A stretch of DNA of 64,000 nt from an uncultured Candidatus Saccharibacteria bacterium (GTDB lineage: Bacteria > Patescibacteriota > Saccharimonadia > Saccharimonadales > Saccharimonadaceae): contig CALEJV010000003.1 of assembly GCA_937898545.1 (NCBI GenBank), positions 124,001 through 188,000 of the forward strand, written 5' to 3'. The notes under the pieces were generated by a model that saw only the letters and a program-made list of their open reading frames with translations, did no database searches and had not been told where the DNA came from. Positions 25,486-34,046 of this stretch are shown piece after piece; the first letter of the stretch is position 1; every line of letters begins with the position of its first letter. The position numbers and the translations under genes were made by a program.

Positions 25486-27951
25486 ATGAAACGATACAAT
25501 CCTGCAGAAATCGAGCCAAAATGGCAACAGCACTGGGCAGAAGACCAGCGCTACCGGGCGGATGACGCCTCTCCTAAACCAAAGTATTATGTGACTGGCA
25601 TGTTCCCATACCCTAGCGGAGCAGGGATGCATGCAGGGCACTTTATGGAGCACTCCATTGTCGATGCAGTGGCGCGCTTCCGTCGTAGTCTTGGTCACGA
25701 GGTGCTCTACCCGATGGGCTGGGATAGCTTTGGCCTCCCTGCAGAGAATTACGCCATCAAGACAGGCAAAACGCCACAAGAGACGACCGCGACGAATATC
25801 GCCAACTTTACCACCCAGCTTCGCCGGGTTGGCGCGAGTATTGATTGGAGTCGTGAGATCAACACGAGCGATCCAGAGTATTATCGCTGGACGCAGTGGA
25901 TCTTTACGCAGCTCTTTGAGCGGGGCCTGGCATACCAAAAGGACTCACTCCAGTGGTGGTGTCCGAAAGACAAGACCGTGCTGGCAAATGAGCAGGTGAT
26001 CAATGGCCGGTGTTGGCGCTGTGAAGAGGTGGTGGTGAAGAAGCCAATGAAGCAATGGTTCTTCAAGATTACAGAGTATGCCGACCAGCTCCTGGCCGAC
26101 ATCCCCGCGCTCGACTGGCCAGATAAGATTAAGCAAGCTCAGACCAACTGGATTGGCCGCAGTGAGGGAGCAGAGATCCGCTTCGTCCTTGATAAGCCCG
26201 TGGCAGCTATGGAGAGTGACGCCGCCGATATTACCGTCTTTTCGACGCGCCCTGATACGCTCTTTGGTGCGACCTTCTTGGTGCTGGCACCCGAACATCC
26301 TCTCGCGCAGCATCTCGCACGTGGTGATGCCCAAGAGACAGTCTTGGCCTATATTGCCGAGGCAGTCAAAAAATCGGAGATTGAGCGCACTAATGACACG
26401 AAGGATAAGACAGGAGTCTTTACTGGAAGTTATGCCATAAATCCAGCGACGGGCGACCGAATACCCATCTGGGTGGCCGATTATGTCCTTGGCGGTTATG
26501 GCACTGGTGCAGTGATGGCTGTCCCGGCTCATGATGAGCGCGATGCCGCCTTTGCCGAGAAATACGAGTTGCCCATCGTCACCGTCATTGAGCGGCCCGA
26601 CGATGACCCAGACACCGACCAGTGCTACCATGGCGAAGGCGTGCTCGTTAATTCTGGAGCATTTGATGGCACGCGCAGTGAGGATGCCCGTGAGCAGATT
26701 GTGGCTTGGCTCGAACAGGAAGGTCGTGGCCATGCTAAGGTAACCTATAAGATGCGTGACTGGCTGATTAGCCGCCAACGCTACTGGGGTGCACCCATCC
26801 CGATCATCCACTGCCCCGAGCATGGTGCCGTGCCAGTGCCAGCGGCAGATCTACCCGTCGTCTTGCCGGCAGTGCAAGACTTCCAGCCGCGTGGTGATGG
26901 CAAATCCGTCCTTGCTGCTCAAGAAGAATGGGTGGCGACGACCTGCCCGACCTGTGGCGGCCCAGCTCAGCGCGAAACCGACACGATGGATGGCTATGCC
27001 TGCAGCAGCTGGTATCTTCTGCGCTACACTGATCCACACAATGCTATGCAGGCCTGGGACCCAGCGCTGGCTAACCACTGGGCACCGCTTGATATGTATG
27101 TTGGTGGTGACCATGCGACGGCTCACTTACTCTATGTGCGCTTCTGGACGCACGTCTTCCGCGATCTTGGCCTCACAAGCTTTGCCGAACCAGTGCGGAA
27201 ACTCGTCTACCATGGCCTCATTCAAGCCGAGGATGGCCGCAAGATGAGCAAAAGCCTTGGCAATGTTGTCGACCCGCTGGAAGTGATCGATGCGGGATAT
27301 GGGGCGGATGCGCTGCGTACCTTTGAGCTCTTTCTTGGGCCGATCGACGAAAACTCAAGTTGGAGCAGCCGAGGAATTGCTGGCGTCTATCGCTTCTTGA
27401 ATCGCCTCTGGACATTGGTGCAAGAGTTTGATGATTGGCAGCAGCAGAGTGGAGCGCCTGGGCAGGTCGACGTCGCACAGCTCGAGTCGATTATCCACGC
27501 TACAACGAAAAAGGTCACAAGTGATATCTACCGCCTGAGCTTCAACACGGCCATTGCTGGGCTCATGGAGTGCGTCAACGACCTCTATAAGCTCAAGACA
27601 ACTGGCTTTACTGAGCAGTGGCAGCCAGCGCTCAAGACGCTGATCCAGCTAGTGCAGCCTTTTGCACCGCATATGGCTGCTGAGCTATGGCAGCAGCTTG
27701 GCTATGGTGACCAGCTCGATTTTGCAGCCTGGCCAGAGTGGGACGAAGCAAAGATTGTCCGCGATACGATAACCATCGTTGTGCAAGTCAATGGCAAAGT
27801 CCGCGCCAAGCTCACTACCACGCCAGACGCCAGCGAAGCCGATATCACCGCCCGGGCCTTAGCAGATGATCGCGTCGCAAAATACCTCACTGGGCGGCCG
27901 CCCAAGAAGGTTATCTACGTCAAGCGTAAGCTCGTCAGCGTCGTTGTCTAG
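25486..27951 (+). CDS. leuS: LeuS, leucyl-tRNA synthetase
   Basis: The start is taken at 25486 because the upstream in-frame ATG (25477) directly follows the -10 box TAGAAT (25471-25476) and would lie before the transcription start. The product has 821 residues: class I signature PYPSGAGMHAGH (HAGH at 49-52), CP1 editing domain with TRPDTLFGAT and GYGTGAVMAVPAHDERD, zinc-type CPTCGG insert, KMSKS at 586-590, anticodon-binding domain and a C-terminal domain ending in Lys/Val residues. It charges tRNA-Leu and edits mischarged norvaline or isoleucine. Single-gene unit with its own terminator. Confidence 0.97.
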   Translation: MKRYNPAEIEPKWQQHWAEDQRYRADDASPKPKYYVTGMFPYPSGAGMHAGHFMEHSIVDAVARFRRSLGHEVLYPMGWDSFGLPAENYAIKTGKTPQETTATNIANFTTQLRRVGASIDWSREINTSDPEYYRWTQWIFTQLFERGLAYQKDSLQWWCPKDKTVLANEQVINGRCWRCEEVVVKKPMKQWFFKITEYADQLLADIPALDWPDKIKQAQTNWIGRSEGAEIRFVLDKPVAAMESDAADITVFSTRPDTLFGATFLVLAPEHPLAQHLARGDAQETVLAYIAEAVKKSEIERTNDTKDKTGVFTGSYAINPATGDRIPIWVADYVLGGYGTGAVMAVPAHDERDAAFAEKYELPIVTVIERPDDDPDTDQCYHGEGVLVNSGAFDGTRSEDAREQIVAWLEQEGRGHAKVTYKMRDWLISRQRYWGAPIPIIHCPEHGAVPVPAADLPVVLPAVQDFQPRGDGKSVLAAQEEWVATTCPTCGGPAQRETDTMDGYACSSWYLLRYTDPHNAMQAWDPALANHWAPLDMYVGGDHATAHLLYVRFWTHVFRDLGLTSFAEPVRKLVYHGLIQAEDGRKMSKSLGNVVDPLEVIDAGYGADALRTFELFLGPIDENSSWSSRGIAGVYRFLNRLWTLVQEFDDWQQQSGAPGQVDVAQLESIIHATTKKVTSDIYRLSFNTAIAGLMECVNDLYKLKTTGFTEQWQPALKTLIQLVQPFAPHMAAELWQQLGYGDQLDFAAWPEWDEAKIVRDTITIVVQVNGKVRAKLTTTPDASEADITARALADDRVAKYLTGRPPKKVIYVKRKLVSVVV

Positions 27952-27982
27952 AAATAGCCACCTTCACTAATCGTGCCGTAAA

Positions 27983-28014
27983 AAACAGGGCATCTCACGG
28001 AGCGCCCTGTTTTG
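27983..28014 (+). terminator. Terminator after leuS
   Basis: AAACAGGGC (27983-27991) pairs with GCCCTGTTT (28004-28012) and continues as TT. Confidence 0.8.
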
Positions 28015-28117
28015 GGTTGTGTGCCTACGGTCTCGTCATATTTAGTGGATGTTGATAAGCCTACGAAATAGGCAACGTAATTGCTTTAATAGGCTGGATG
28101 GCGAGAAGATGATTGAT

Positions 28118-28609
28118 CTAATGAATAGGAACACATAGAGTTACGATCTTCAGATGAAGGTCATCGTCAAACTGCAAGTGTATCCAGTTGCCACTCTCAT
28201 GATTATAGCGAACCCAAGCTGAGCGCACCCACGTTGTGTTTTGATCTGCTTCATTAGCGGGAGTTCCAAGATGGCGAATAATCTCATCACGCGTTGCCGT
28301 ATTGGAGAAGTCTGCAAACAGTGGATTGGCGTACGGCTTGTACTCTGAGACAGATGACCTTCCCTTTTGGGGATATAGAGTAACTGCTTCGAGCGTATTG
28401 TCGTTCCAGCGAAATTCTATCCCAGCATCGTGCAGTAACCAGAATGATTCGCTCGAGTCGTAGCCAGTAAACTCCTTGTCAATCTCCCGAATTACAGGAG
28501 TGCAGCCCAACTTGTCGATGATGTGTTGCACTTCAGTCTTAACTGATTTGTCACTTCGTCCGACTAAGTTGATATATTGATTAATATCTCCATCTATTTT
28601 TATCGCCAT
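28118..28609 (-). CDS. Hypothetical immunity-like protein, paralog of the gene at 6950-7435
   Basis: The product has 163 residues; AGGAGC lies before the ATG. It shares with the island protein at 6950-7435 the INQ(F/Y) start, a D-x-GIE core (LLHDAGIEFRW), PYANPLFADFSNTATRDE, LGTPA and the WVRYN segment, so the two are diverged copies of one family about 21 kb apart. It is soluble with no membrane segment. I cannot name the family. No toxin-like gene is next to it: leuS is convergent and rpmF is divergent. Confidence 0.65.
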   Translation of the reverse strand: MAIKIDGDINQYINLVGRSDKSVKTEVQHIIDKLGCTPVIREIDKEFTGYDSSESFWLLHDAGIEFRWNDNTLEAVTLYPQKGRSSVSEYKPYANPLFADFSNTATRDEIIRHLGTPANEADQNTTWVRSAWVRYNHESGNWIHLQFDDDLHLKIVTLCVPIH

Positions 28610-28814
28610 AGGTGCTCCTTGCTGAGACTAATAGTATATACCATATCATACAATATATGACATATATCTGTCATATCAAAGCTATGACCTAGACGTTGTA
28701 ACGAGCGTGTTCTTGATGGGGCAGCAAGGCGTAATAGCTCGCTTGGCAATTGGCCATAAATATATTTTTCTATACAAAACGGCGCAAACACTAGAGAATT
28801 TTGCGCTTTTAGCG

Positions 28815-28820
28815 TATAAT
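28815..28820 (+). promoter_or_regulatory. -10 box of the rpmF-nusB transcript
   Basis: TATAAT is preceded by TAGAGA (28792-28797) at 17-nt spacing. The leader to rpmF is about 38 nt and holds a good AAGGAG site. Confidence 0.55.
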
Positions 28821-28864
28821 AGCTACAAGTTTTACGTCAGCCTAAAGAGAAGGAGATTTTTACT

Positions 28865-29017
28865 ATGGCTCAACCAAAAAAACAGAGTAGCCCACGCAAA
28901 ACCGGTCTGCGTCGCAGCCACTTGCGCCTCAAGCTTGCTCGCATGGTCAATAAAACCTCACCAGTCAAGGTCAAGACAACCAAGCGCGAGACTGGCGCTG
29001 CCAAGGCGGCTCGCTAG
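28865..29017 (+). CDS. rpmF: Ribosomal protein bL32, zinc-less form
   Basis: A 50-residue protein: the N-terminus MAQPKKQSSPRKTGLRRSH matches bL32 (usually MAVPKxKxSKxRxxxRRSH), and the rest is Lys/Arg/Thr-rich. The C-terminal zinc ribbon with its four cysteines is absent; there are no cysteines at all. An AGAAGGAG site lies at good spacing. It heads a run of translation and RNA genes (nusB, NUDIX, rnc, rpsP). A C-minus bL32 is known in some bacteria, often linked to zinc-poor niches or genome reduction. Confidence 0.85.
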   Translation: MAQPKKQSSPRKTGLRRSHLRLKLARMVNKTSPVKVKTTKRETGAAKAAR

Positions 29018-29064
29018 CTTTTCGTCGATAGCAAAGAATTTTAACAAAAGAAAGAACCAACCAA

Positions 29065-29529
29065 ATGGCTTCGAACCGTCATCTTGGGCGTATAGTTGCA
29101 CTCCAAACATTGTACGAATATGAATTCCGTCAGCAGGCGAATGATCCGCAGGCCGTGCCACGAGAGATTCTGGCGCGCAATCTTGAGCGTTATGAGTCGA
29201 TCATTGGCGATCGAGCCTTTGTCGATACGCTCGTTGCTGGGGTGATCGAGACGCAGGCCGCGCTTGACGCTCACTTACAACCAATTGCGCCAGAGTGGCC
29301 ACTTGATCAGATTGCTCGTGTCGACCGCAATATCTTGCGACTTGGCCTCTACGAGTTGCTGCACTGCCGCGCAACTGTTCCGCCCAAGGTGGCGATTAAC
29401 GAAGCAGTGGAGCTTGCTAAAGCGTTTGGTTCGGATAATTCAAGCAAGTTTATCAACGGTGTACTCGGCACCGCCTATCGCAACTTGCCTGGGGAGACAC
29501 CAGACGATGCCAACACCGTCACACTTTGA
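29065..29529 (+). CDS. nusB: NusB, transcription antitermination factor
   Basis: The product has 154 residues. RHLGRIVALQTLYEYEF starts the helical bundle; VDRNILRLGLYELLH and VAINEAVELAKAFGSDNSSKFINGVLG are the conserved C-terminal helices. NusB with S10 binds boxA in nascent rRNA and supports processive transcription. Its 3' end overlaps the NUDIX gene by 23 bases, so the two are coupled. Confidence 0.93.
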   Translation: MASNRHLGRIVALQTLYEYEFRQQANDPQAVPREILARNLERYESIIGDRAFVDTLVAGVIETQAALDAHLQPIAPEWPLDQIARVDRNILRLGLYELLHCRATVPPKVAINEAVELAKAFGSDNSSKFINGVLGTAYRNLPGETPDDANTVTL

Positions 29530-30016
29530 CCGACATTTCAATCGGTTTAAAAAATATTTTGGCCGTCGCAAGCCGTCTATTCAGGAAATTGTTCGTGAAC
29601 CGACGGCTGGCGGCATTGTATTCCGCTACAATAGCGACAACAAACTCGAAATCCTCCTGATTCAGGATGCCAAGGATCGCTGGACGATCCCCAAAGGGCA
29701 TATTGAGAAGGGGGAGACTGCAGTGCAGACAGCTCGCCGGGAGATCGGCGAAGAGGCTGGGCTGCACGACCTTGATATGCTGGGCTGGCTGGGCAAGATT
29801 CACTTTCGCTACCGCCGAATGGAAAAGCTTGTTCTCATGACGACGCAGATTTATCTTGCTCGCGTCCGCACCAGTGGCAATGAGATTCAAAAAGAAGAAT
29901 GGATGAATGGCATTAAGTGGTTTCCCTTTAGTAAGGCACTTGACCTCATCGAGTACGAAGATATTGCCAAGCTTATGCTCAAAGCTAAGAAACGCATCCG
30001 AGAGGAGCGTCTATAA
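29507..30016 (+). CDS. NUDIX hydrolase
   Basis: The ATG at 29507 lies inside the end of nusB; the frame stays open further upstream but only as nusB shadow. The product has 169 residues. The NUDIX box G-x5-E-x7-REUxEExGU runs from Gly64 to Leu86 (GHIEKGE ... RREIGEEAGL). A basic N-terminus (HFNRFKKYFGRRKPS) precedes the domain. Substrates in the family are nucleoside diphosphates linked to another group, including mutagenic dNTPs, Ap4A or RNA caps. The place between nusB and rnc hints at nucleotide or RNA housekeeping. Confidence 0.9.
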   Translation: MPTPSHFDRHFNRFKKYFGRRKPSIQEIVREPTAGGIVFRYNSDNKLEILLIQDAKDRWTIPKGHIEKGETAVQTARREIGEEAGLHDLDMLGWLGKIHFRYRRMEKLVLMTTQIYLARVRTSGNEIQKEEWMNGIKWFPFSKALDLIEYEDIAKLMLKAKKRIREERL

Positions 30017-30039
30017 CGACAGAAACGAAAGGAGTTACT

Positions 30040-30798
30040 ATGTCTGGCATGCCAACTGGCCCGTATCAAGCGTGGGCACAGCAAGCGCTCGGGTTTGAAT
30101 ATCACGATATTCAGCTCTTAGTCACCGCACTCACCCACCGCAGCTATGTCAATGAGCACAAAAAATCCGTTACTGAGCACAACGAGCGCCTCGAGTTCTT
30201 AGGCGATGCTGTGCTGGAACTTGCAGTAACCGACTATCTCTACCAACACTACACCGAGCCAGAGGGTATCCTGACGAGCTGGCGCGCAGCGCTGGTCAAT
30301 ACAGAGAGCAACGCCGACTCGGGCGAAGCGCTGGGTTATGGCTCGCTCATCCGGATGAGCAGAGGTGAGAAGCATGGGAGCAAGCGAGCGCACCGGCAGA
30401 TTCTAGCTAATGCGTATGAAGCTGTGATTGGCTCGATCTATCTGGAGCGAGGCTACAGTGCGGCAGCTGAGTTTATCGCCAAGCATACCATTAGCAAACT
30501 TGATGCCATCCTAGCAGATGGCTCGTGGCGCGACCCCAAGAGTCATCTGCAAGAGGTGAGCCAACGGATTGACAGTGCTACGCCGGTGTATCGTGTCTTG
30601 GCAGAGGATGGCCCCGACCACGACAAAACCTTCACGCTTGGTGTCTTTGTCAATGATCGGCTGATGGGCCGCGGCACTGGCCCTAGCAAGCAGACCGCCC
30701 AGCAAAAGGCCGCTCGCGCTGCTCTGGCAGCCTACCAGCAGCAAGAGGCTCAGACAGAGAAGATAGAAGAGTCAGCCAAGAGCTCAGACAAGTTTTGA
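30040..30798 (+). CDS. rnc: Ribonuclease III
   Basis: The product has 252 residues. The signature NERLEFLGDAVLEL and the later ANAYEAVIGSIYLERGY give the catalytic acidic residues; the C-terminal double-stranded RNA-binding domain runs from DPKSHLQE to KAARAALAAY, followed by a charged tail. It cuts rRNA precursors and structured RNAs. AAAGGAG lies before the ATG. The gene is 23 bases after the NUDIX gene and probably in the same operon. Confidence 0.96.
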   Translation: MSGMPTGPYQAWAQQALGFEYHDIQLLVTALTHRSYVNEHKKSVTEHNERLEFLGDAVLELAVTDYLYQHYTEPEGILTSWRAALVNTESNADSGEALGYGSLIRMSRGEKHGSKRAHRQILANAYEAVIGSIYLERGYSAAAEFIAKHTISKLDAILADGSWRDPKSHLQEVSQRIDSATPVYRVLAEDGPDHDKTFTLGVFVNDRLMGRGTGPSKQTAQQKAARAALAAYQQQEAQTEKIEESAKSSDKF

Positions 30799-30897
30799 CC
30801 TACAGATAAGCAACAAATTGACATCGCCAGCCAAACAGTGTAGACTTGTACAGAACGAACTAACGCAAATATAAGTCAAGAAAAGGAAGTTTTATTT

Positions 30898-31233
30898 ATG
30901 CTCGCAATTCGTTTGCAACGTCTTGGTCGCAAAGCCTACCCAGTGTACCGGCTCGCCGTACAAGAGGCTCAGCGCCACCCATCAAGCGGCCGTGTAGTGG
31001 CCTATGTTGGTAACTACAATCCGCACACCAAAGAGGCTCATATCAATACCGAGCTTGCCCAAAAGTATCTTGATAATGGTGCCCAGCCGACACCACGAGT
31101 GGTTAAACTGCTGGCTGCTGCCGGTGTATCGCTGCCAAAGTGGGTCAAGCAGCCCGCTGGGGACAAGCACAAGGCAGTCCGCAACCCAGAGAAGCTGCGT
31201 AAGCACCAACCTCAGGAAGAGGCAGAAGCCTAG
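30898..31233 (+). CDS. rpsP: Ribosomal protein bS16
   Basis: The product has 111 residues. MLAIRLQRLGRKAYPVYRLAV, then VAYVGNYNPHTKE and AQKYLDNGAQPTPRVVKLL are the standard bS16 blocks. A Lys/Glu-rich tail extends it beyond the usual 80-90 residues. AAAGGAAG lies upstream. In many bacteria rpsP is followed by khpA, rimM and trmD; here a terminator, khpA, a CPBP protease gene and trmD follow, and rimM is missing from the block. Confidence 0.95.
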   Translation: MLAIRLQRLGRKAYPVYRLAVQEAQRHPSSGRVVAYVGNYNPHTKEAHINTELAQKYLDNGAQPTPRVVKLLAAAGVSLPKWVKQPAGDKHKAVRNPEKLRKHQPQEEAEA

Positions 31234-31259
31234 AGCGATTCTCTTAGTACAAGTACACC

Positions 31260-31290
31260 AACTGCTCCACGTATTGTGGGGCAGTTTTGT
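31260..31290 (+). terminator. Terminator after rpsP
   Basis: An 11-bp stem (31260-31270 with 31276-31286, one G-U) with loop GTATT is followed by TTGTAATT. Confidence 0.8.
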
Positions 31291-31459
31291 AATTATCAGT
31301 AATATTTTGCGTGTATTCCAGGGCAAGACTAGTAGAAGGATCAGACGACGCAACACCGAGCCATGCGTTGTATTTTGGTAGAATCCAGCCGGTATGCTAC
31401 AATGAAAGCACAATCACAATAAATCTGAATGACAGCATAAGGAGGGAAAGAAGAAAGCT

Positions 31460-31840
31460 ATGGCGACAATTGATCAACAGTTTGTCGAATATGTCGTAAA
31501 GTCGCTGGTGGAACATCCAGACGACGTGGTGGTCGATCGGGTGATCGACGAGAAGGGCGTCTTATTGACACTCACCGTCAACCCAGAGGATCTCGGCCGT
31601 GTGATTGGCCGGCGGGGCAGTACGGCGCAGAGTTTACGTACCTTGCTGCGTGCGCTTGGTACGAAGAATAGTGCTCGCTACAACCTTAAGGTGGTGAATA
31701 ATGATGAGCCACACACCGCAGCATCCCAGTCTGTGGATAACTTAACCACTGATACAGTGGATAACGATGATGAGAGCGAATCGGATTTTGCAAAAAAGTC
31801 TCGCCAAGAGCTTGCAGAACTCGACGACCTTGATATATAA
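31460..31840 (+). CDS. khpA: KhpA-type KH-domain RNA-binding protein
   Basis: The product has 126 residues. A single KH domain holds the GxxG loop in RVIGRRGSTAQSLRTLL. A long acidic Ser/Asp tail (from about residue 80) is unusual: KhpA proteins are commonly about 76-80 residues. KhpA pairs with KhpB (Jag) to bind many transcripts, including wall-related ones. An AAGGAGGG site precedes it. A stretch of hairpins follows the stop. Confidence 0.88.
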   Translation: MATIDQQFVEYVVKSLVEHPDDVVVDRVIDEKGVLLTLTVNPEDLGRVIGRRGSTAQSLRTLLRALGTKNSARYNLKVVNNDEPHTAASQSVDNLTTDTVDNDDESESDFAKKSRQELAELDDLDI

Positions 31841-31847
31841 TACAAAC

Positions 31848-31953
31848 CAGTTCAGAAACGAACTGCGAGAAAAATAAACGCTCTTTGCGAGCAAACCAAC
31901 AAGGTTTGAGAGCCTTATTTGTGCAAGAAAACTGCTGTGGAGGCAGTTTTTTT
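31848..31953 (+). ncRNA. Cluster of hairpins after khpA: structured 3' UTR or small RNA
   Basis: Within about 105 bases: CAGTTC/GAACTG (31848-31853 with 31860-31865), an outer AAATAA/TTATTT stem (31872-31877 with 31915-31920) enclosing GCTC/GAGC and AAACC/GGTTT hairpins, then a terminator. No reading frame is supported. It may be the 3' UTR of khpA or an independent RNA. The branched fold is more than a terminator needs. Confidence 0.4.
31928..31953 (+). terminator. Terminator of the khpA transcript
   Basis: AAAACTGC (31928-31935) pairs perfectly with GCAGTTTT (31943-31950), ending in a seven-T run. Confidence 0.85.
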
Positions 31954-32041
31954 GTTGGATGTATTGAGTAACTACCTCATTGTCAGTTATCGTAACAGTT
32001 ACCCAAAGGAAGTATATATTTGCATAACTGTAGTCTTATGC

Positions 32042-32047
32042 TACAAT
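32042..32047 (+). promoter_or_regulatory. Extended -10 box of the first CPBP gene
   Basis: TGC-TACAAT covers the upstream candidate ATG (32046), so the true start must be the next in-frame ATG at 32058, 10 nt after the box. Confidence 0.5.
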
Positions 32048-32057
32048 GCCTCGTATT

Positions 32058-32810
32058 ATGAAAGATATTATTGCTACTCAACAGACTCAGCCATTCCGTC
32101 TCGTTGGCGTTCGCTTGGTCGCTATGGCAATCTTAGCGGCTATCACATATGCCGTACTCAAATTTACCGGTATCAGTAGTGATTTTCCACCACTTGATAT
32201 GATTTATTTTCCGTTTGTTAATATTATCTGTGGTATTGTCATTTGGCGTGAATTCCGGCGGTGTCATGTCTCGGTGTGGGAGTATCTTGGGTTTGAGAAG
32301 CGGCGCCTTGGGAAAGATATTGCTTGGGGTGTACTATGGCTCTTTGTTACTTATATTCCGATGATAATTATGCTTATGGCAGCGATGTATCTCATGTTTG
32401 GTGCGGAAATGTTTTCGCATTTCGAGCAGGTATTTGCCAAATCTGCTCCGCAGCTGCCGTCAAGTTTTTTATCGGTCATAAGTATCTTTAGTGCAGTTGT
32501 ATTTCTTGTTAATGCGCCAATTGAGGAGATTATTTATCGAGGCTGGTTGCAGCGTGGTCTAGCGAAGCGCTTTGGTGTTGTAATTGCCATTCTTATCCAG
32601 GGTGTACTCTTTGGCTTGCAACACATGATGTTTGCTGGAGACGTTCGCGGTATGATTTCGTACGCCTTTATGTTCTTGGCGTGGGGTGTAACAGCAGGTA
32701 TTATTGTTCATCGGCAGCAGCGTTTGGCGCCGATGGTAATTGCTCACTGGATTGTCAATATTGCACTTGGCGTGGGTCCAATGATTGCAATTGCATTCAT
32801 GGCAGTCTAA
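32058..32810 (+). CDS. CPBP-family intramembrane metalloprotease
   Basis: The ATG at 32058 is used because the one at 32046 lies inside the -10 box. The product has 250 residues with about seven hydrophobic segments. The Abi/CAAX domain has Glu156-Glu157 (PIEEIIYRG), FGLQHM and AHWIVN, the two-histidine ligand set. CPBP proteins cleave within membranes and in bacteria are often tied to bacteriocin maturation or immunity. A second member lies at 49084-49782. It separates khpA from trmD. Confidence 0.9.
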   Translation: MKDIIATQQTQPFRLVGVRLVAMAILAAITYAVLKFTGISSDFPPLDMIYFPFVNIICGIVIWREFRRCHVSVWEYLGFEKRRLGKDIAWGVLWLFVTYIPMIIMLMAAMYLMFGAEMFSHFEQVFAKSAPQLPSSFLSVISIFSAVVFLVNAPIEEIIYRGWLQRGLAKRFGVVIAILIQGVLFGLQHMMFAGDVRGMISYAFMFLAWGVTAGIIVHRQQRLAPMVIAHWIVNIALGVGPMIAIAFMAV

Positions 32811-32905
32811 GCCGAATATTCTGTAAAAGTAAAAGTACGTATTTCATTGGATTACTATAATAACGGATTGGCGTATTTCATGAAAGCAAACGAGCCAAAG
32901 AGACG

Positions 32906-33232
32906 TTATCGCAACCGGCTCAAGATATTCGTTAAGCCAGCAATGCCAGCAATAAGCAAAAGTAAGATGCCGATGATCACAATCAGTAAACCATAATGGG
33001 GTTGGTACCTTGGTGGATTGTAGTCGTGAGTATGGCGCGGATCGTGGTGGGTGGCTTCGGTATCAATCGAGATATTGGCAATCGCTGGCTCCACAAGGTG
33101 TCGAGCTACCGTTGCTTCACCGTCGAACTGCTCGAGTGTAATATTCTCGTTGAGCGGCGTGATGGTCGTACGCCGGCTCGATAGTTCGAAACGCTGCGCG
33201 GTAGTGTTATCTGTCTCTGATCCAAAATCCAT
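32906..33232 (-). CDS. Tail-anchored small membrane protein, function unknown
   Basis: The start is taken at 33232 (MDFGSETD), 9 nt after an extended -10 TGT-TATACT on the minus strand; upstream codons would precede the transcript. The product has 108 residues: a polar N-terminal region of about 80 residues with His/Pro/Tyr runs (HHDPRHTHDYNPPRYQPHYG) and one C-terminal membrane segment (about 83-103). The His-rich stretch could bind metal. It has no recognised family. It is convergent with the CPBP gene. Confidence 0.6.
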   Translation of the reverse strand: MDFGSETDNTTAQRFELSSRRTTITPLNENITLEQFDGEATVARHLVEPAIANISIDTEATHHDPRHTHDYNPPRYQPHYGLLIVIIGILLLLIAGIAGLTNILSRLR

Positions 33233-33332
33233 AACATAACCAGTATAACAAATAAAAAACATAAGCGTAAAGACCTGAATCTCTCGCAGTATCTGTTAGA
33301 CGCTGCTACGGTAATTTGCTACACTAGGAGAG

Positions 33333-33989
33333 ATGAAAAAATTCCAAGTGATTAGCCTGTTTCCGGAGATGTTTTCTGGTGTGTTTGAAGCTTCAATGCT
33401 GTGGAAGGCGCAGCAGCGAGGCTTAGTGGAGCTGACGACGGTTGATCTGCGCCAATTTGGGCTCGGTCCTCGCCGAACGGTCGACGATACACCGTATGGC
33501 GGTGGCGATGGTATGCTATTGCGTGTTGAGCCACTCTGGAGGGCGGTGCGGCACGCCAAAGAGCGCGACCCGACTGCCAAAGTGCTCATCATGACGCCGC
33601 GGGGCCAACGGTGGAATCAGGCGCTTGCGCAGCAGTATAGCCAAACCGACCATGGTTATATCTTCATCTGTGGGCGCTACGAGGGGTACGACGAGCGAAT
33701 TATGCAGGTGGTTGACCAAGCGCTCCGGGTGGGTGACTATGTCCTGACTGGTGGTGAGCTGCCCGCGATGACAATTATCGACTCAATTGTGCGACTGATC
33801 CCTGGTGTCCTTGGTGGTGAGATGAGCGCAGCGATTGAGAGCTTTAGTGATGGTCAGACGCTGGAGTTTCCGCAATACACGCGCCCAGAGGTGTGGCAGG
33901 GGATGGCGGTACCCGAGGTATTGCTCAGCGGTCACCACGGCAACATTGCGGCTTGGCGTGCAGAGCACTCACTGCCAGTAGACGACTAG
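33333..33989 (+). CDS. trmD: TrmD, tRNA (guanine-37-N1) methyltransferase
   Basis: The product has 218 residues. The SPOUT knot motifs are clear: LFPEMFSGVFEASMLWKAQ, PYGGGDGMLLRVEPLW, FICGRYEGYDERI and GDYVLTGGELPAM, then LLSGHHGNIAAWR. TrmD methylates G37 next to the anticodon of several tRNAs and prevents +1 frameshifting. It is shorter than the usual 240-255 residues because the end is cut after the RAEHSL helix start. A TGC-TACACT box 7 nt before the ATG gives a leaderless start. Terminator follows. Confidence 0.95.
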   Translation: MKKFQVISLFPEMFSGVFEASMLWKAQQRGLVELTTVDLRQFGLGPRRTVDDTPYGGGDGMLLRVEPLWRAVRHAKERDPTAKVLIMTPRGQRWNQALAQQYSQTDHGYIFICGRYEGYDERIMQVVDQALRVGDYVLTGGELPAMTIIDSIVRLIPGVLGGEMSAAIESFSDGQTLEFPQYTRPEVWQGMAVPEVLLSGHHGNIAAWRAEHSLPVDD

Positions 33990-34009
33990 CCCTTGTCTAT
34001 ACAAAAGAA

Positions 34010-34046
34010 ACACCCGAGCATGCCATAGGCACTCGGGTGTTCTGTT
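34010..34046 (+). terminator. Terminator after trmD
   Basis: ACACCCGAG (34010-34018) pairs with CTCGGGTGT (34032-34040); the T-tract is weak (TCTGTTGT). Confidence 0.6.

Noticed and set aside
25945..26823. 292-residue open frame on the minus strand
   Set aside because: It is antisense to the well-supported leuS gene; composition follows leuS third-codon bias and no start signal is seen.
32880..33000. Short basic peptide frame and CGTATTTCAT direct repeat near 32838 and 32872
   Set aside because: The frame is antisense to the tail-anchored protein gene; a 10-mer pair alone is weak.
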